Part shown: positions 1-8,017 of the stretch, one piece after another
Layout: each line of letters begins with the position of its first letter
Numbering within the stretch: position 1 is the stretch's first letter
Origin: DAOVIY01 sp964513365
GTDB lineage: Bacteria > Patescibacteriota > Minisyncoccia > UBA6257
DNA: 46,411 nucleotides
Direction of reading: 5' to 3'
Assembly: GCA_964513365.1 (NCBI GenBank)
Contig: CAZEMH010000002.1
Location: forward strand, 1-46,411
Position numbers and translations under genes: made by a program
Notes under the pieces: model-generated
Told to the model about the DNA's origin: nothing
What the model saw: the letters and a program-made list of their open reading frames with translations, nothing else
Database searches by the model: none

Positions 1-1
1 A

Positions 2-130
2 GATCCTGCAGATCCTGATGATTTTGATGAAGACACAGTTTCTCTTAAAACAGTTGAAGCTATCAATCTCCCATGGTGGAGAGAAATCATTCCTGTATTG
101 CCTGGGTTTTTCAGGGGGATTTGGAGGTAA
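2..130 (+). CDS. C-terminal fragment of an unknown protein
   Basis: An open frame enters from the left edge of the window and stops with TAA at 128-130, leaving 42 codons. The fragment begins with an acidic stretch (DPADPDDFDEDT) and ends in a Trp/Pro-rich tail (WWREIIPVLPGFFRGIWR). The function cannot be told from this piece. It is followed at once by a hairpin with a T-run that could terminate its transcript. The frame is supported only by being open and by having a plausible terminator behind it. Confidence 0.5.
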   Translation, partial: DPADPDDFDEDTVSLKTVEAINLPWWREIIPVLPGFFRGIWR

Positions 131-134
131 ATAC

Positions 135-162
135 TTGACAAAATATTTTTCTTTGCTATACT
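135..162 (+). promoter_or_regulatory. Near-consensus promoter directly in front of a hairpin
   Basis: TTGACA at 135-140 and TATACT at 157-162 are separated by 16 bp. The expected start point (about 167-170) is the first base of the hairpin at 167-208, so the promoter would produce an RNA of about 45-48 nt and nothing else. No gene follows on this strand; argS converges from the other side. Confidence 0.5.
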
Positions 163-166
163 AAAG

Positions 167-214
167 ATGCCGTTGTTTTGAGGAGCTTGCTCCAATGAAC
201 AGCGGCATTTTTTT
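167..214 (+). terminator. Terminator-like hairpin, possibly a very short structured RNA
   Basis: Positions 167-177 pair with 198-208 (11 bp, one T-G pair). An inner stem GGAG/CTCC at 182-185/190-193 closes a CTTG tetraloop, and a run of T follows at 208-214. The simplest role is terminator of the upstream plus-strand gene. It also lies behind the argS stop codon and could act weakly for the minus strand. Because a good promoter ends only a few bases before it, it may also be a short RNA gene. Confidence 0.6.
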
Positions 215-1943
215 ATATCTCTTTTAACACTTGTATTCCTAATATCTCTAATCCTTTTTGAAGAATATTAGCGATAGTTTTTAGAAGAATAAGCTGGGCA
301 TTTTGCCGGCTTTTATTTTTTTCTTTTAATACAGAGACACTTTCATAGTATTTGTTGGTTAAATCTGCCAATGACAAGAGATAAGTAGCTAAATAATTTG
401 GCGAGTATCTTGCAGCACTGATTTGAATTATTTCTGGAAAGTCAATTATTTTTTTGATGAGAGAAATTTCCAATTCATGAGTTAATAATTTACAATCATA
501 TTTTCCGATTTTTTTAGCTTTTGTGAGAATTTTATTTATACGGGCATAGGTATATTGAAGGTAAACACTGGTGTCTCCGGAAAAATCAAGCATTCTTTTC
601 CAGTCAAAGACAATATCAGAAGCGCGGAATGATTTTAGATCATTAAATTTCAAAGCTCCAAGAGCAATTGTTTGAGCTAATTCTTTTTGTTTCGACAATG
701 GCCATTGAGATTTTTTCTCTTTAATTATTTCTAATGACTTTTCAACTACTTGATTAATAACTTGTTCAAGAGGAATAATTTCCCCTTCCCTGGTAGAGAA
801 TTTTTTCTTTTCTTCTGATAACACTAAGCCAAATTTGATGTGAACCAATTCTGTTTTTTCCTTTGGAAAGATAATCTTTGATAGAGTAAAAAGTTGTTTA
901 AAATGTATATCTTGTTCATTGCCGACAACATAAAGAATTTTTGCAGGATGATATTTTTTAAAACGATATTTTAGTAAAGATAGATCACGAGTAAGGTATA
1001 AACTTGCTTCATCTGATTTTTGAATTAAGGCTGGTGGAAGGCCGTATTTTTCTAAGGGAATAATAAACGCTCCTTTACTCTTTTGCGCCAAATTCTTTTT
1101 TTTCAAAAGATTTATAAGCGGTATTAAATCTTTTTCAAAAAAACTTTCTCCTAAAAGAATATCAAATTTAATATTTAAAAGTTTATATATTCTTTCAAAC
1201 TCTTTTATTGATTCTTGTTTAAACCAGAGCCATAATCTTTTATTTTCTTTGTCGCCTTTTTCTAATTTTTTAAATTCTTCTTGTCCTAATTTTTCTAAAT
1301 CCGGATTATTCTTCATTTGCTCGTGAAATTTTATATATAATGCGAGAAGAGCTGGAATAGGATTTTTTTCTATTTCATTTTTCTTTCCCCATAGTTTATA
1401 AGCGGCAATTAATTTTCCAAATTGAGTTCCCCAGTCGCCAAGATAATTCCAGCGAATAATTTTATAACCTAATGCCTCGTACAAATTAGCCAATGTTTCT
1501 CCTATAATAGTTGAACGTAAATGTCCAATATGCATTGGCTTAGCAATATTAGGCGAAGAATAATCAATTATTATTATCTTATTCTTGCCTATTCTTGAAA
1601 TCCCAAATTTTGTTTTTTGTTTATAAATTATTTCTAATTCTTTTTGAATAAAATTTTTATGAATATAAAAATTAATAAATCCATTTTTTGCCAATTCTAT
1701 TTTTGTTATTTCTTTTGGCAATTTTTTCCGCATTTCTTTTACTAAAATTTTAGCTATTTCATGCGGGGATTTTTTGATATCTTTACTAATGGAAAAAGCT
1801 ATTGTTGTACTATAGTCCCCGTATTGCTCATTCTTTGGTATTTCTAATAAAACATTAGGAATAGAAGAAACAGACCATTTATTTTTTATAGCCGCCTTTT
1901 TACATGATTTTTGAATGAAGTTTCTGATTGTTTGTTTTAGCAT
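213..1943 (-). CDS. argS: Arginyl-tRNA synthetase
   Basis: Class I synthetase that charges tRNA-Arg in the cytoplasm. From the chosen start the protein has 576 residues, normal for the family. It has an N-terminal Arg-tRNA-synthetase domain (N-terminal lobe ending near residue 100), the HIGH signature in PMHIGHLRST at about 138-141, a degenerate KMSKS-like segment (KKFSTREG) as in most ArgRS, and a DALR-type anticodon-binding C-terminus. The open frame extends 17 codons upstream, but ATG at 1941-1943 is preferred: it overlaps the uppP stop by 7 nt (ATGCTAA), a typical translational-coupling junction. It is the last gene of the minus-strand unit cca > tRNA-Pro > uppP > argS, and tRNA-Arg genes lie at 4385 and 27433. 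Confidence 0.96.
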   Translation of the reverse strand: MLKQTIRNFIQKSCKKAAIKNKWSVSSIPNVLLEIPKNEQYGDYSTTIAFSISKDIKKSPHEIAKILVKEMRKKLPKEITKIELAKNGFINFYIHKNFIQKELEIIYKQKTKFGISRIGKNKIIIIDYSSPNIAKPMHIGHLRSTIIGETLANLYEALGYKIIRWNYLGDWGTQFGKLIAAYKLWGKKNEIEKNPIPALLALYIKFHEQMKNNPDLEKLGQEEFKKLEKGDKENKRLWLWFKQESIKEFERIYKLLNIKFDILLGESFFEKDLIPLINLLKKKNLAQKSKGAFIIPLEKYGLPPALIQKSDEASLYLTRDLSLLKYRFKKYHPAKILYVVGNEQDIHFKQLFTLSKIIFPKEKTELVHIKFGLVLSEEKKKFSTREGEIIPLEQVINQVVEKSLEIIKEKKSQWPLSKQKELAQTIALGALKFNDLKSFRASDIVFDWKRMLDFSGDTSVYLQYTYARINKILTKAKKIGKYDCKLLTHELEISLIKKIIDFPEIIQISAARYSPNYLATYLLSLADLTNKYYESVSVLKEKNKSRQNAQLILLKTIANILQKGLEILGIQVLKEI

Positions 1944-2689
1944 ACTTCTATTAAGATTACCATGCTTAAGATTATTAAATAAAGAGAGAACCAAAAATAT
2001 TTTCCTCTTTTTAATATTCTTTCTAAGATTTTTAAACTAATAATTCCTACAAAGAATGAAATTAACATTCCTATTCCGCCTAATAAATAACTATTTTTTC
2101 CTTGTTGTATCAAGGCAGGTAATTGTAAAATAACGGCTCCAGAAATAACAGGAAGAGCCAAAAGAAAAGAAAACCTGTAAGCAATTTCCGGTTTTAATTT
2201 TCTTAATAATCCCGCAGAAATAGTAAAACCAGAACGGGAAATTCCTGGGAAAAGGGCAGCTGATTGAGCAATCCCTATTATTAGAGCGTCAGACCAAGAT
2301 ATAGTATCTTTTTGGGCTTTTGAAAATTTAGTTACTAAAAGAAATAAGCCGGTAATTAGAAAAGACAATCCTATAAATTTTAAAGAAAAGAATGATGATT
2401 CAATTTTTGTTTGAAAGAAAAAACCAAAAACTGCAGCTGGAATTGTTCCAATGATAATGAGTTTAATTAATTTCCAGTTTCTATTATAGAATATTTTCTT
2501 AATTTCTTGCCAGAATACTGCTAATATTGCTCCTAATGTTCCAAAATGAAGAAGTACGTTAAAAGTTATTGAAGTTTTTGGCAAATTCCAGAGGATTTGC
2601 AGTACAGCTAAATGACCAGAACTGGAAATTGGTAAAAACTCAGTTATACCCTGAGTAATAGCTAAAATAATTGCTTGGAATATGTTCAT
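1937..2689 (-). CDS. uppP: Undecaprenyl-diphosphatase (BacA/UppP family)
   Basis: Integral membrane enzyme that removes a phosphate from undecaprenyl diphosphate, recycling the lipid carrier of peptidoglycan and other envelope polymers. The 250 residues are almost entirely hydrophobic helices. Both family signatures are visible: GITEFLPISSSGHL at about residues 14-27 and the PGISRSG segment near 148-154. Family length is 250-280. The start lies 12 nt behind the 3' end of tRNA-Pro(CGG) on the same strand and the stop overlaps the argS start, so the three are probably co-transcribed. No Shine-Dalgarno sequence is visible. Confidence 0.95.
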   Translation of the reverse strand: MNIFQAIILAITQGITEFLPISSSGHLAVLQILWNLPKTSITFNVLLHFGTLGAILAVFWQEIKKIFYNRNWKLIKLIIIGTIPAAVFGFFFQTKIESSFFSLKFIGLSFLITGLFLLVTKFSKAQKDTISWSDALIIGIAQSAALFPGISRSGFTISAGLLRKLKPEIAYRFSFLLALPVISGAVILQLPALIQQGKNSYLLGGIGMLISFFVGIISLKILERILKRGKYFWFSLYLIILSMVILIEVC

Positions 2690-2701
2690 AATATTTATTT
2701 G

Positions 2702-2774
2702 TCAGGCCGGAGGGACTCGCACCCTCGATCTCCACAGCCCGAGTGTGGCGCCTTAGCTACTAGGCCACGGCCTG
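2702..2774 (-). tRNA. tRNA-Pro(CGG)
   Basis: Seven-bp acceptor CAGGCCG/CGGCCTG with the C1-G72 pair usual for tRNA-Pro, anticodon stem CCACA/TGTGG, loop CTCGGGC (anticodon CGG), T stem GAGGG/CCCTC. CCA is not encoded (discriminator A followed by CAA). The gene sits 3 nt behind the cca stop and 12 nt before uppP. Confidence 0.95.
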
Positions 2775-2777
2775 ATT

Positions 2778-4307
2778 TTAATTTACCCAGTACTTTTTTT
2801 TAATTTCTTTCTCATTTTCTTCTAGAAGGTGTTTGTATTTTTCTTGGGCTATTTTTTGTTTTTTCTTTAATTCATTTTCAGGAAGCTGGTTTAATTTTTT
2901 TGCCTCTTTTTCTAATTGTTTTTTTCTATTTTTTTTTGGATCATCTAATACTTGCTCTAATAAAATACTTAAAATTGCTCCAATTTTAGGACTTGGCTCA
3001 ATATGCAATGTTTTAATTATATCACTCCCATTGATTTTTAATATTTTTAAAGATGGCTGTTGCCCTTCTAATTCTTTTAATACTTTTTCTACCCGGAATA
3101 AAAAGTGGCGAAGGCGAAAAGGTAGAGCTTTGGGGCAACCTGATCCTATTCTATCAGCTTCTCTTACCTGGGCTAATTCCTGGATATTTTCTTTTCCGAT
3201 TTTAACTAATAATCTGCGTATGGCAGCGTCTGTAGTAATTTCTGGTTCATAAACAAAACCATGGCAACGCACTAACTTAATAATTTTTTCTGCTTTATCC
3301 TTAGGAAATTTTAAACGATTTAAAATACGGGCTGTAATTTTTGCTCCCTGCCATTCATGGTTGTAAAAAGTAGAATCTATACCCTCTCCTTCCTTAGTAT
3401 ATGGTTTTCCAATATCGTGGAATAAACTAGCCAATCTTACTTCTAAGCCATATTTTTTTTTGCAAGCATAATCCAAAGATCGCCAAGCATGTTCCCAAAC
3501 AGTATAAATATGATGCTTATTTTGAGTTACTCCAATGCCTTTTTCTAATTCCGGAATAATTTCTTTTAACAGATCATTTTCTTGTAAAAGAAAAATTCCC
3601 TTGACAGCTTGCGGAGAATTAATAATTTTAATAAATTCATCACGAATCCTTTCTTTGGAAATAAAACTAAGAAGAGAAGCATTATTTTTTATGGCCTTTA
3701 ATGTTTGCGGCTCTATTTGAAAATTTAATTCACAGGCAAAACGAATAGCTCGCATTAAGCGCAAACCATCTTCAGAAAATCGTTCATTTGGGTTTCCTAC
3801 TGCTCTGATAAGTTTTTTTTGTAGGTCTTTTTGTCCATTAAAAGGATCAATAATTTTATAACTTGTGGCTGACAACTTATAATTTCTTTCTTTAATTTTA
3901 AGTTTTAAGTTTTGTGTTTTAAGACAAAGAGCCATTGCGTTAACAGTAAAATCACGGCGACTTAAATCCTCTTCAATTGTTTCAGCAAATTCTATTTTGT
4001 CGGGATGGCGCTTATCACTGTATTTTCCTTCTTTTCTAAAAGTAGTAACTTCAATGGTTTTTAAATCTGGGTCTTTTGAATCAGTTTTTATTAAAACAGT
4101 ACCAAATTCATTTTCATAAACGCTCTCAGGGAAGAGTTTTTGAATTTGCTTAGGTGAGGCATTCGTAGTAATATCCCAATCTTTTGGCTTTATAACCGAT
4201 TGGTTTTGTAAAATAGAATCACGAACACATCCACCAACAATATATGCTTCAAAATCAGCTTGATTAAGTTTTTTTATTATTTCTAATACTTCTAAAGGTA
4301 TTTGCAT
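2778..4307 (-). CDS. cca: CCA-adding enzyme (tRNA nucleotidyltransferase) with HD domain
   Basis: Adds or repairs the 3' CCA of tRNAs. The 509-residue protein shows the nucleotidyltransferase head (IVGGCVRDSIL near residue 23, then DWDITTNAS), the RRDFTVNAMAL motif, the RNA-binding segment ERFSEDGLRLMRAIRFACEL, and an HD phosphohydrolase domain (FHDIGKP, about residue 298) in the second half. The lysine-rich C-terminus resembles a flexible tail. It is needed here because most tRNA genes in the window lack CCA. It is first in the unit that continues with tRNA-Pro, uppP and argS; a TATAGT -10-like box lies about 15 nt before the ATG. Confidence 0.95.
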   Translation of the reverse strand: MQIPLEVLEIIKKLNQADFEAYIVGGCVRDSILQNQSVIKPKDWDITTNASPKQIQKLFPESVYENEFGTVLIKTDSKDPDLKTIEVTTFRKEGKYSDKRHPDKIEFAETIEEDLSRRDFTVNAMALCLKTQNLKLKIKERNYKLSATSYKIIDPFNGQKDLQKKLIRAVGNPNERFSEDGLRLMRAIRFACELNFQIEPQTLKAIKNNASLLSFISKERIRDEFIKIINSPQAVKGIFLLQENDLLKEIIPELEKGIGVTQNKHHIYTVWEHAWRSLDYACKKKYGLEVRLASLFHDIGKPYTKEGEGIDSTFYNHEWQGAKITARILNRLKFPKDKAEKIIKLVRCHGFVYEPEITTDAAIRRLLVKIGKENIQELAQVREADRIGSGCPKALPFRLRHFLFRVEKVLKELEGQQPSLKILKINGSDIIKTLHIEPSPKIGAILSILLEQVLDDPKKNRKKQLEKEAKKLNQLPENELKKKQKIAQEKYKHLLEENEKEIKKKYWVN

Positions 4308-4384
4308 ATTTATAGCTTTTTTACTATACTTTGAAAGTTCGCCTGCTTCTTATCATAAAGCAAAACAGCTTTTTTTTCAATCAT

Positions 4385-4458
4385 GCCCTCGTAGCTCAAC
4401 TGGATAGAGTGTGTGGCTTCGAACCACAAGGTTGCAGGTTCGAGTCCTGCCGAGGGCA
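4385..4458 (+). tRNA. tRNA-Arg(TCG)
   Basis: Acceptor GCCCTCG/CGAGGGC, anticodon stem TGTGG/CCACA, loop CTTCGAA (anticodon TCG), T stem GCAGG/CCTGC, discriminator A. No encoded CCA (ACAAT follows). First of three tandem tRNA genes leading into infB. Confidence 0.95.
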
Positions 4459-4475
4459 CAATATAAATTATTTAA

Positions 4476-4546
4476 GCCCCCATAACTCAACGGCAGAGTA
4501 GTGGCCTCTTAAGCCATTAATCCAGGTTCGAATCCTGGTGGGGGCA
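4476..4546 (+). tRNA. tRNA-Lys(CTT)
   Basis: Acceptor GCCCCCA/TGGGGGC, D stem ACTC/GAGT, anticodon stem GTGGC/GCCAT with one G-T pair, loop CTCTTAA (anticodon CTT), T stem CCAGG/CCTGG. No encoded CCA. Short variable loop, 71 nt in total. Confidence 0.92.
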
Positions 4547-4558
4547 CAAATCTTTTTT

Positions 4559-4643
4559 GGAGGGGTGGCAGAATGGTAATGCGCCAGTCTTGAAAACTGG
4601 TGCCCGCAAGGGCTTGCAGGTTCGAGTCCTGTCCCCTCCGCCA
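4559..4643 (+). tRNA. tRNA-Ser(TGA)
   Basis: Acceptor GGAGGGG/CCCCTCC, anticodon stem CCAGT/ACTGG, loop CTTGAAA (anticodon TGA), long variable arm TGCCCGCAAGGGCTT, discriminator G as in Ser tRNAs. CCA is encoded at 4641-4643, unlike most tRNAs here. It lies 11 nt before the infB start codon. Confidence 0.95.
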
Positions 4644-4654
4644 TATTTATTAAT

Positions 4655-6133
4655 ATGAAAGATAAAAACAAACAATTAGGCTTAGTTTCACGTCCTCCGA
4701 TTATTGTTGTTTTGGGCCATGTAGATCATGGCAAGACAAGCCTTTTGGATTATATTAAAAAAACAAAAATTGCTGAAAAGGAATCAGGTGGAATTACTCA
4801 ACATATTGGAGCTTATGAAATAGAGATAAAAGGCAAAAAGATTACATTTATCGATACTCCCGGACATGAAGCATTTTCTAAAATTCGTTCACGCGGAGCA
4901 AGGGTCGCTGATATTGCTATTTTAGTAGTTGCTGCTGACGAAGGAGTAAAACAACAGACTAAAGAATCGTTAAAAGATATATCAGAGGCACAAATTCCTT
5001 TTATTGTTGCGATTACCAAAATTGATAAAGAGGGAGCTAATTTAGAAAAGGTAAAAAATGAATTATCTGAAGCGGGAGTATTATTAGAAGGCCGTGGCGG
5101 CGATGTTCCTTTTATTGGCATTTCTTCAAAAACAGGACAAGGCATTGATGAATTTTTAGAACTTATTCTTTTATTATCAGAGATGCAAGAATTAAAAGCT
5201 AATCCAAATAATCAAGCTTCAGGTGTTGTAATAGAATCTCATTTAGATCGTTTTAGAGGAAATACAGCAAGTTTAATTATTATTGATGGCACTCTTCATA
5301 TTAGAGATAATATAAAAGCAGATCAGATCGGAGGGAAAGTGAAAATTTTAGAAAATTTTCAAGGAAAAGCTATTTCTGAAGCAACTTTTTCTTCTCCAGT
5401 AAAAGTGCTTGGTTTTGAAAAGCCAGTACCAGTAGGCGCAAAGTTTTTAGCTGGTGACACAAGAGGAAAAACAGCTGATTTGATTGAAGAGCCAAGAGAA
5501 ATTGGCAAAGGATTAGGAAATAAGGATTCAAAAATTAAAATCCCAATTATTATAAAAAGCGACACATCTGGTTCAGGCGAAGCATTAGAACAAATCATAG
5601 CGCAAATAGGAGAAAAAAATAATTGGTTTTTTTTGCTGTTAAAAAATGAAACCGGTGATGTTTGTGAAAGTGATTTTAAAATAATTCCATCAGGAAAAAC
5701 CATTATTATATGTTTTCGGGTTAAAAAGAGACCAGAGGTAAATAATATTCTTCTATTTAATAAAAATTTATTATTAATTAAAGGAGATATTATCTATGAA
5801 ATTGAAGATAAAATTAAAGAATTAGTGGAGAATGAGTTTATAAAAAAACCAACAGAAGAAATTCTTGGAAAATTAGAGGTTTTAGCTATTTTCAATCCCG
5901 TAAAAGGCAATCAGTTAATAGGAGGAAAGGTTGTTGAAGGTAAAATTCAAAATAAAATTCGCTTTCGTTTATTACGTAAAGAAGAAATAATTAACCAAGG
6001 TAAAGTTTTAAATTTGCAAAAAAACAAGACAGATATTTCTAATATTAACACAGGTGAAGAATGTGGATTAGTAGTTGATTGTTCAGAACAGATAAAAAAA
6101 GGAGATTTGCTTGTATTTTTCAGAAAAATTTAA
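4655..6133 (+). CDS. infB: Translation initiation factor IF-2 (short form)
   Basis: GTPase that delivers initiator tRNA to the 30S subunit. At 492 residues it lacks the long N-terminal region of textbook IF-2 and starts almost directly with the G domain. Visible: G1 GHVDHGKT (21-28), switch II DTPGHEAF (67-74), and a G4 motif TKID (121-124) where most IF-2 have NKID. Beta-barrel, central and C-terminal initiator-tRNA-binding domains follow, ending with the conserved GEECGLVVD stretch. The ATG stands 11 nt after the CCA of tRNA-Ser with no Shine-Dalgarno sequence between. tRNA-Cys and tRNA-Leu follow, so a mixed tRNA/mRNA transcript is likely. Confidence 0.96.
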   Translation: MKDKNKQLGLVSRPPIIVVLGHVDHGKTSLLDYIKKTKIAEKESGGITQHIGAYEIEIKGKKITFIDTPGHEAFSKIRSRGARVADIAILVVAADEGVKQQTKESLKDISEAQIPFIVAITKIDKEGANLEKVKNELSEAGVLLEGRGGDVPFIGISSKTGQGIDEFLELILLLSEMQELKANPNNQASGVVIESHLDRFRGNTASLIIIDGTLHIRDNIKADQIGGKVKILENFQGKAISEATFSSPVKVLGFEKPVPVGAKFLAGDTRGKTADLIEEPREIGKGLGNKDSKIKIPIIIKSDTSGSGEALEQIIAQIGEKNNWFFLLLKNETGDVCESDFKIIPSGKTIIICFRVKKRPEVNNILLFNKNLLLIKGDIIYEIEDKIKELVENEFIKKPTEEILGKLEVLAIFNPVKGNQLIGGKVVEGKIQNKIRFRLLRKEEIINQGKVLNLQKNKTDISNINTGEECGLVVDCSEQIKKGDLLVFFRKI

Positions 6134-6148
6134 TATGATTATATTAAT

Positions 6149-6220
6149 GGCCTAGTGGCGAAGTGGTAACGCGACTGTCTGCAAAACAGTTATGCGTCGG
6201 TTCGAATCCGACCTAGGCCT
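6149..6220 (+). tRNA. tRNA-Cys(GCA)
   Basis: Acceptor GGCCTAG/CTAGGCC, anticodon stem ACTGT/ACAGT, loop CTGCAAA (anticodon GCA), and T as discriminator base, a Cys identity element. CCA is not encoded. Located 15 nt behind infB. Confidence 0.95.
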
Positions 6221-6225
6221 CTTCT

Positions 6226-6308
6226 GCCCAGGTGGCGGAACGGTTTACGCGGAGGACTTAAAATCCTTGACTCTTTAGAGTTTGTGGGTTCGAATCCCAC
6301 CCTGGGCA
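6226..6308 (+). tRNA. tRNA-Leu(TAA)
   Basis: Acceptor GCCCAGG/CCTGGGC, anticodon stem GAGGA/TCCTT, loop CTTAAAA (anticodon TAA), long variable arm, discriminator A, no encoded CCA. Uninterrupted, although tRNA-Leu(UAA) is a classical group I intron host; a homing endonuclease gene begins 25 nt downstream. Confidence 0.94.
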
Positions 6309-6333
6309 CTGTAATTATAATATCTTGATAAAA

Positions 6334-7083
6334 ATGGGGAATATATTTACTAAAGCCATTAATTCTCATTTCTTTAGAACATGGAATTCAAAAATGAGTT
6401 ATGTTTTGGGTTATATCACAGCCGATGGATGTATAGCTACCGATAGAAGAAGGAAAAATAACCCCCTTACTTTAAACATAACCTCTGTGGAAAAGAAACA
6501 TCTATATAGAATCAGAAAAGCACTTAATTCCACCCATAAAATTAGTAAAAAACCAGGAGGATATTCTAATATAGCTTATCAATTTCAGGCTCGCAATCCG
6601 ATTATCACCCAAGATTTAATAAAGTTAGGTATTTTACCTAGAAAAAGTCATAATTTAGGACCGATTAAGGTTCCGAATAAATATTTTTCTGATTTTGTTC
6701 GTGGATTTTTTGATGGAGACGGAACAGTTTATATTTATAAAGTTAATGGAACGCCACAAATTAAAGCTGGTTTTGTATGTTCAAGCTTGTCTTTTATAAC
6801 AAGATTTAATCAGCAACTTTGCAAAAGTCTTAATATTTCTACAAAATCTATCCATCAGACAGTTGATAAGCGGAAAAATAGGATGACTCAATATAGTATT
6901 TATTTTTATGTTGATGATTGTGAAAAATTAGCTAATTTTATGTACGAGAATAGTTCAGTTTTATTTCTTCCTCGTAAACATAAAATCTTTAAAAAATGGG
7001 AGTCAATAAAAAGACGACATTATGTAAAACAAAATTATCCTTCAAAAGTTGGCTGGCGATTAAATGAAAAAGTTATTGCTTAA
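6334..7083 (+). CDS. Free-standing LAGLIDADG homing endonuclease
   Basis: Double-motif LAGLIDADG endonuclease, a site-specific DNA endonuclease that normally spreads its own gene or a host intron. From ATG 6334 it has 249 residues, with motif 1 LGYITADGC at 25-33 and motif 2 VRGFFDGDG at 122-130; the acidic residue of each motif is present. A TTG at 6325 would add three residues, but a TATAAT box at 6316-6321 places the likely transcript start just before the ATG. The gene follows tRNA-Leu(TAA) and ends before a bidirectional terminator. It is not inside a recognisable intron or intein. Confidence 0.88.
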   Translation: MGNIFTKAINSHFFRTWNSKMSYVLGYITADGCIATDRRRKNNPLTLNITSVEKKHLYRIRKALNSTHKISKKPGGYSNIAYQFQARNPIITQDLIKLGILPRKSHNLGPIKVPNKYFSDFVRGFFDGDGTVYIYKVNGTPQIKAGFVCSSLSFITRFNQQLCKSLNISTKSIHQTVDKRKNRMTQYSIYFYVDDCEKLANFMYENSSVLFLPRKHKIFKKWESIKRRHYVKQNYPSKVGWRLNEKVIA

Positions 7084-7157
7084 AAAATATCAAAAAATTA
7101 GCAATTATTCATTAAAAATTCGTCGCCAAAGCAAGATTTGAAATTATATAAAGATAC

Positions 7158-7189
7158 AAAAACACCCTACTGAATAGCAGGGTGTTTTT
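7158..7189. terminator. Bidirectional intrinsic terminator
   Basis: Positions 7158-7168 (AAAAACACCCT) and 7179-7189 (AGGGTGTTTTT) form an 11-bp perfect stem with a 10-nt loop, with A-run on one side and T-run on the other. It separates the convergent homing endonuclease gene and the 3D-domain gene. Confidence 0.9.
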
Positions 7190-7216
7190 AATTATTTTAT
7201 TACTAGCAAGAGATGA

Positions 7217-7723
7217 TTATTCTAATATTTCCATTATTGTTTCTTTTATACCAAATTCTTCAGCTGATTTTCTGTCAGCAAACCAAATATCTACTCTTGA
7301 ATTAGTAAAACGCTCGTGCATTCTATCGTCTACTGTAAAGATTTTATCTCTGAACAGTTTAGGAAATCTTACTTTTGTTCCAAATGGTAAAAAATTAGAA
7401 GCAACAATTCCGTCATAAACCCACTCGCCAGAAGCAGTAATAAACGGAGAATCATCTGTTTGGTCAGGAGTAGAAGAATATGCTGTTACAGTAACTTTTT
7501 CTATTGTTTGAACTATAGATTGAGGAGAATTTATTGTTGTAAAGAAAGTATCATTTGAATTATAATATTTTTCATTATCATTACTAACAGCCTCTTGTTG
7601 GGAGTTGTTAATAATAGTGGATGGCGATCCTTCTACTAATAAATCTGACCAAGGACTAAATAAACTGAAGCATAAGACAGCAGAGAAAATCCCGATTTTT
7701 GTAGCTTTATTTAGAATATCCAT
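7217..7723 (-). CDS. Secreted or membrane-anchored 3D-domain protein
   Basis: 168 residues. A hydrophobic N-terminal segment (about residues 9-24) looks like a signal peptide or anchor, followed by a polar linker. The C-terminal half matches the 3D domain (double-psi beta-barrel related to MltA/RlpA cell-wall enzymes): VTVTAYSS near 78-85, FGTKVRF, and the Asp-rich signature VDDRM...RVDIW near 128-145. Such proteins act on, or bind, peptidoglycan; the exact activity is not known. It is a lone gene preceded by its own promoter and by a small hairpin with a T-run in the leader (7744-7764), which suggests control by premature termination. Confidence 0.82.
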   Translation of the reverse strand: MDILNKATKIGIFSAVLCFSLFSPWSDLLVEGSPSTIINNSQQEAVSNDNEKYYNSNDTFFTTINSPQSIVQTIEKVTVTAYSSTPDQTDDSPFITASGEWVYDGIVASNFLPFGTKVRFPKLFRDKIFTVDDRMHERFTNSRVDIWFADRKSAEEFGIKETIMEILE

Positions 7724-7743
7724 ATTTTTTTTATTTTCGCATT

Positions 7744-7764
7744 AAAAAACTCCCTTTTCGGGAG
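7744..7764 (-). terminator. Terminator-like hairpin in the leader of the 3D-domain gene
   Basis: On the minus strand CTCCC-GAAAA-GGGAG (7764-7760 with 7754-7750) is followed by six T (7749-7744). It begins only a few bases after the predicted transcription start and lies about 20 nt before the 3D-protein ATG, so it could act as an attenuator or produce a tiny RNA. Confidence 0.55.
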
Positions 7765-7773
7765 ACTTTTAAA

Positions 7774-7801
7774 ATTGTAGCATATATATAATTTTTGTCA
7801 A
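7774..7801 (-). promoter_or_regulatory. Promoter of the 3D-domain gene
   Basis: On the minus strand TTGACA (7801-7796), a 16-bp spacer and TACAAT (7779-7774). The predicted start near 7767 lies immediately in front of the hairpin at 7764-7750. Confidence 0.6.
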
Positions 7802-8017
7802 GAGTAAAGTTGCATTTTTTACTTCTTTAAGATAAACTTATATTATGTTGATATCTGTTATTTTGTTTGTGTAGCTTGAATAGTATGCTGTCTATTTTTT
7901 AAAATGCCATAATTTAAAGACAGAATAATAATATTTTTTTGAAAATTCTTATCATTTTTATGCCCAGCATTTATATGATAGAATAACTGAAGATTGAATA
8001 AATAAAAATAAATATTT
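7802..8017. other. Intergenic AT-rich stretch without a gene
   Basis: About 216 nt with no convincing reading frame or RNA family. A weak inverted repeat (CTGTCT near 7890, AGACAG near 7920) with a following T-run is present, and a TATGAT box near 7975 could serve the tRNA-Ser gene. Confidence 0.4.

Noticed and set aside
1944..1994. N-terminal extension of argS
   Set aside because: The extra 17 codons lie inside uppP and do not resemble ArgRS; ATG 1943 overlaps the uppP stop in a usual coupling arrangement.
2833..3252. Long plus-strand open frame opposite cca
   Set aside because: Phe/Ser-rich translation antisense to a clear gene; typical shadow frame in AT-rich DNA. The same holds for the frames opposite infB, pnp, ftsH, rnj and rny.
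4468..4671. Minus-strand open frame of 67 codons
   Set aside because: It is the reverse reading of tRNA-Lys and tRNA-Ser genes.
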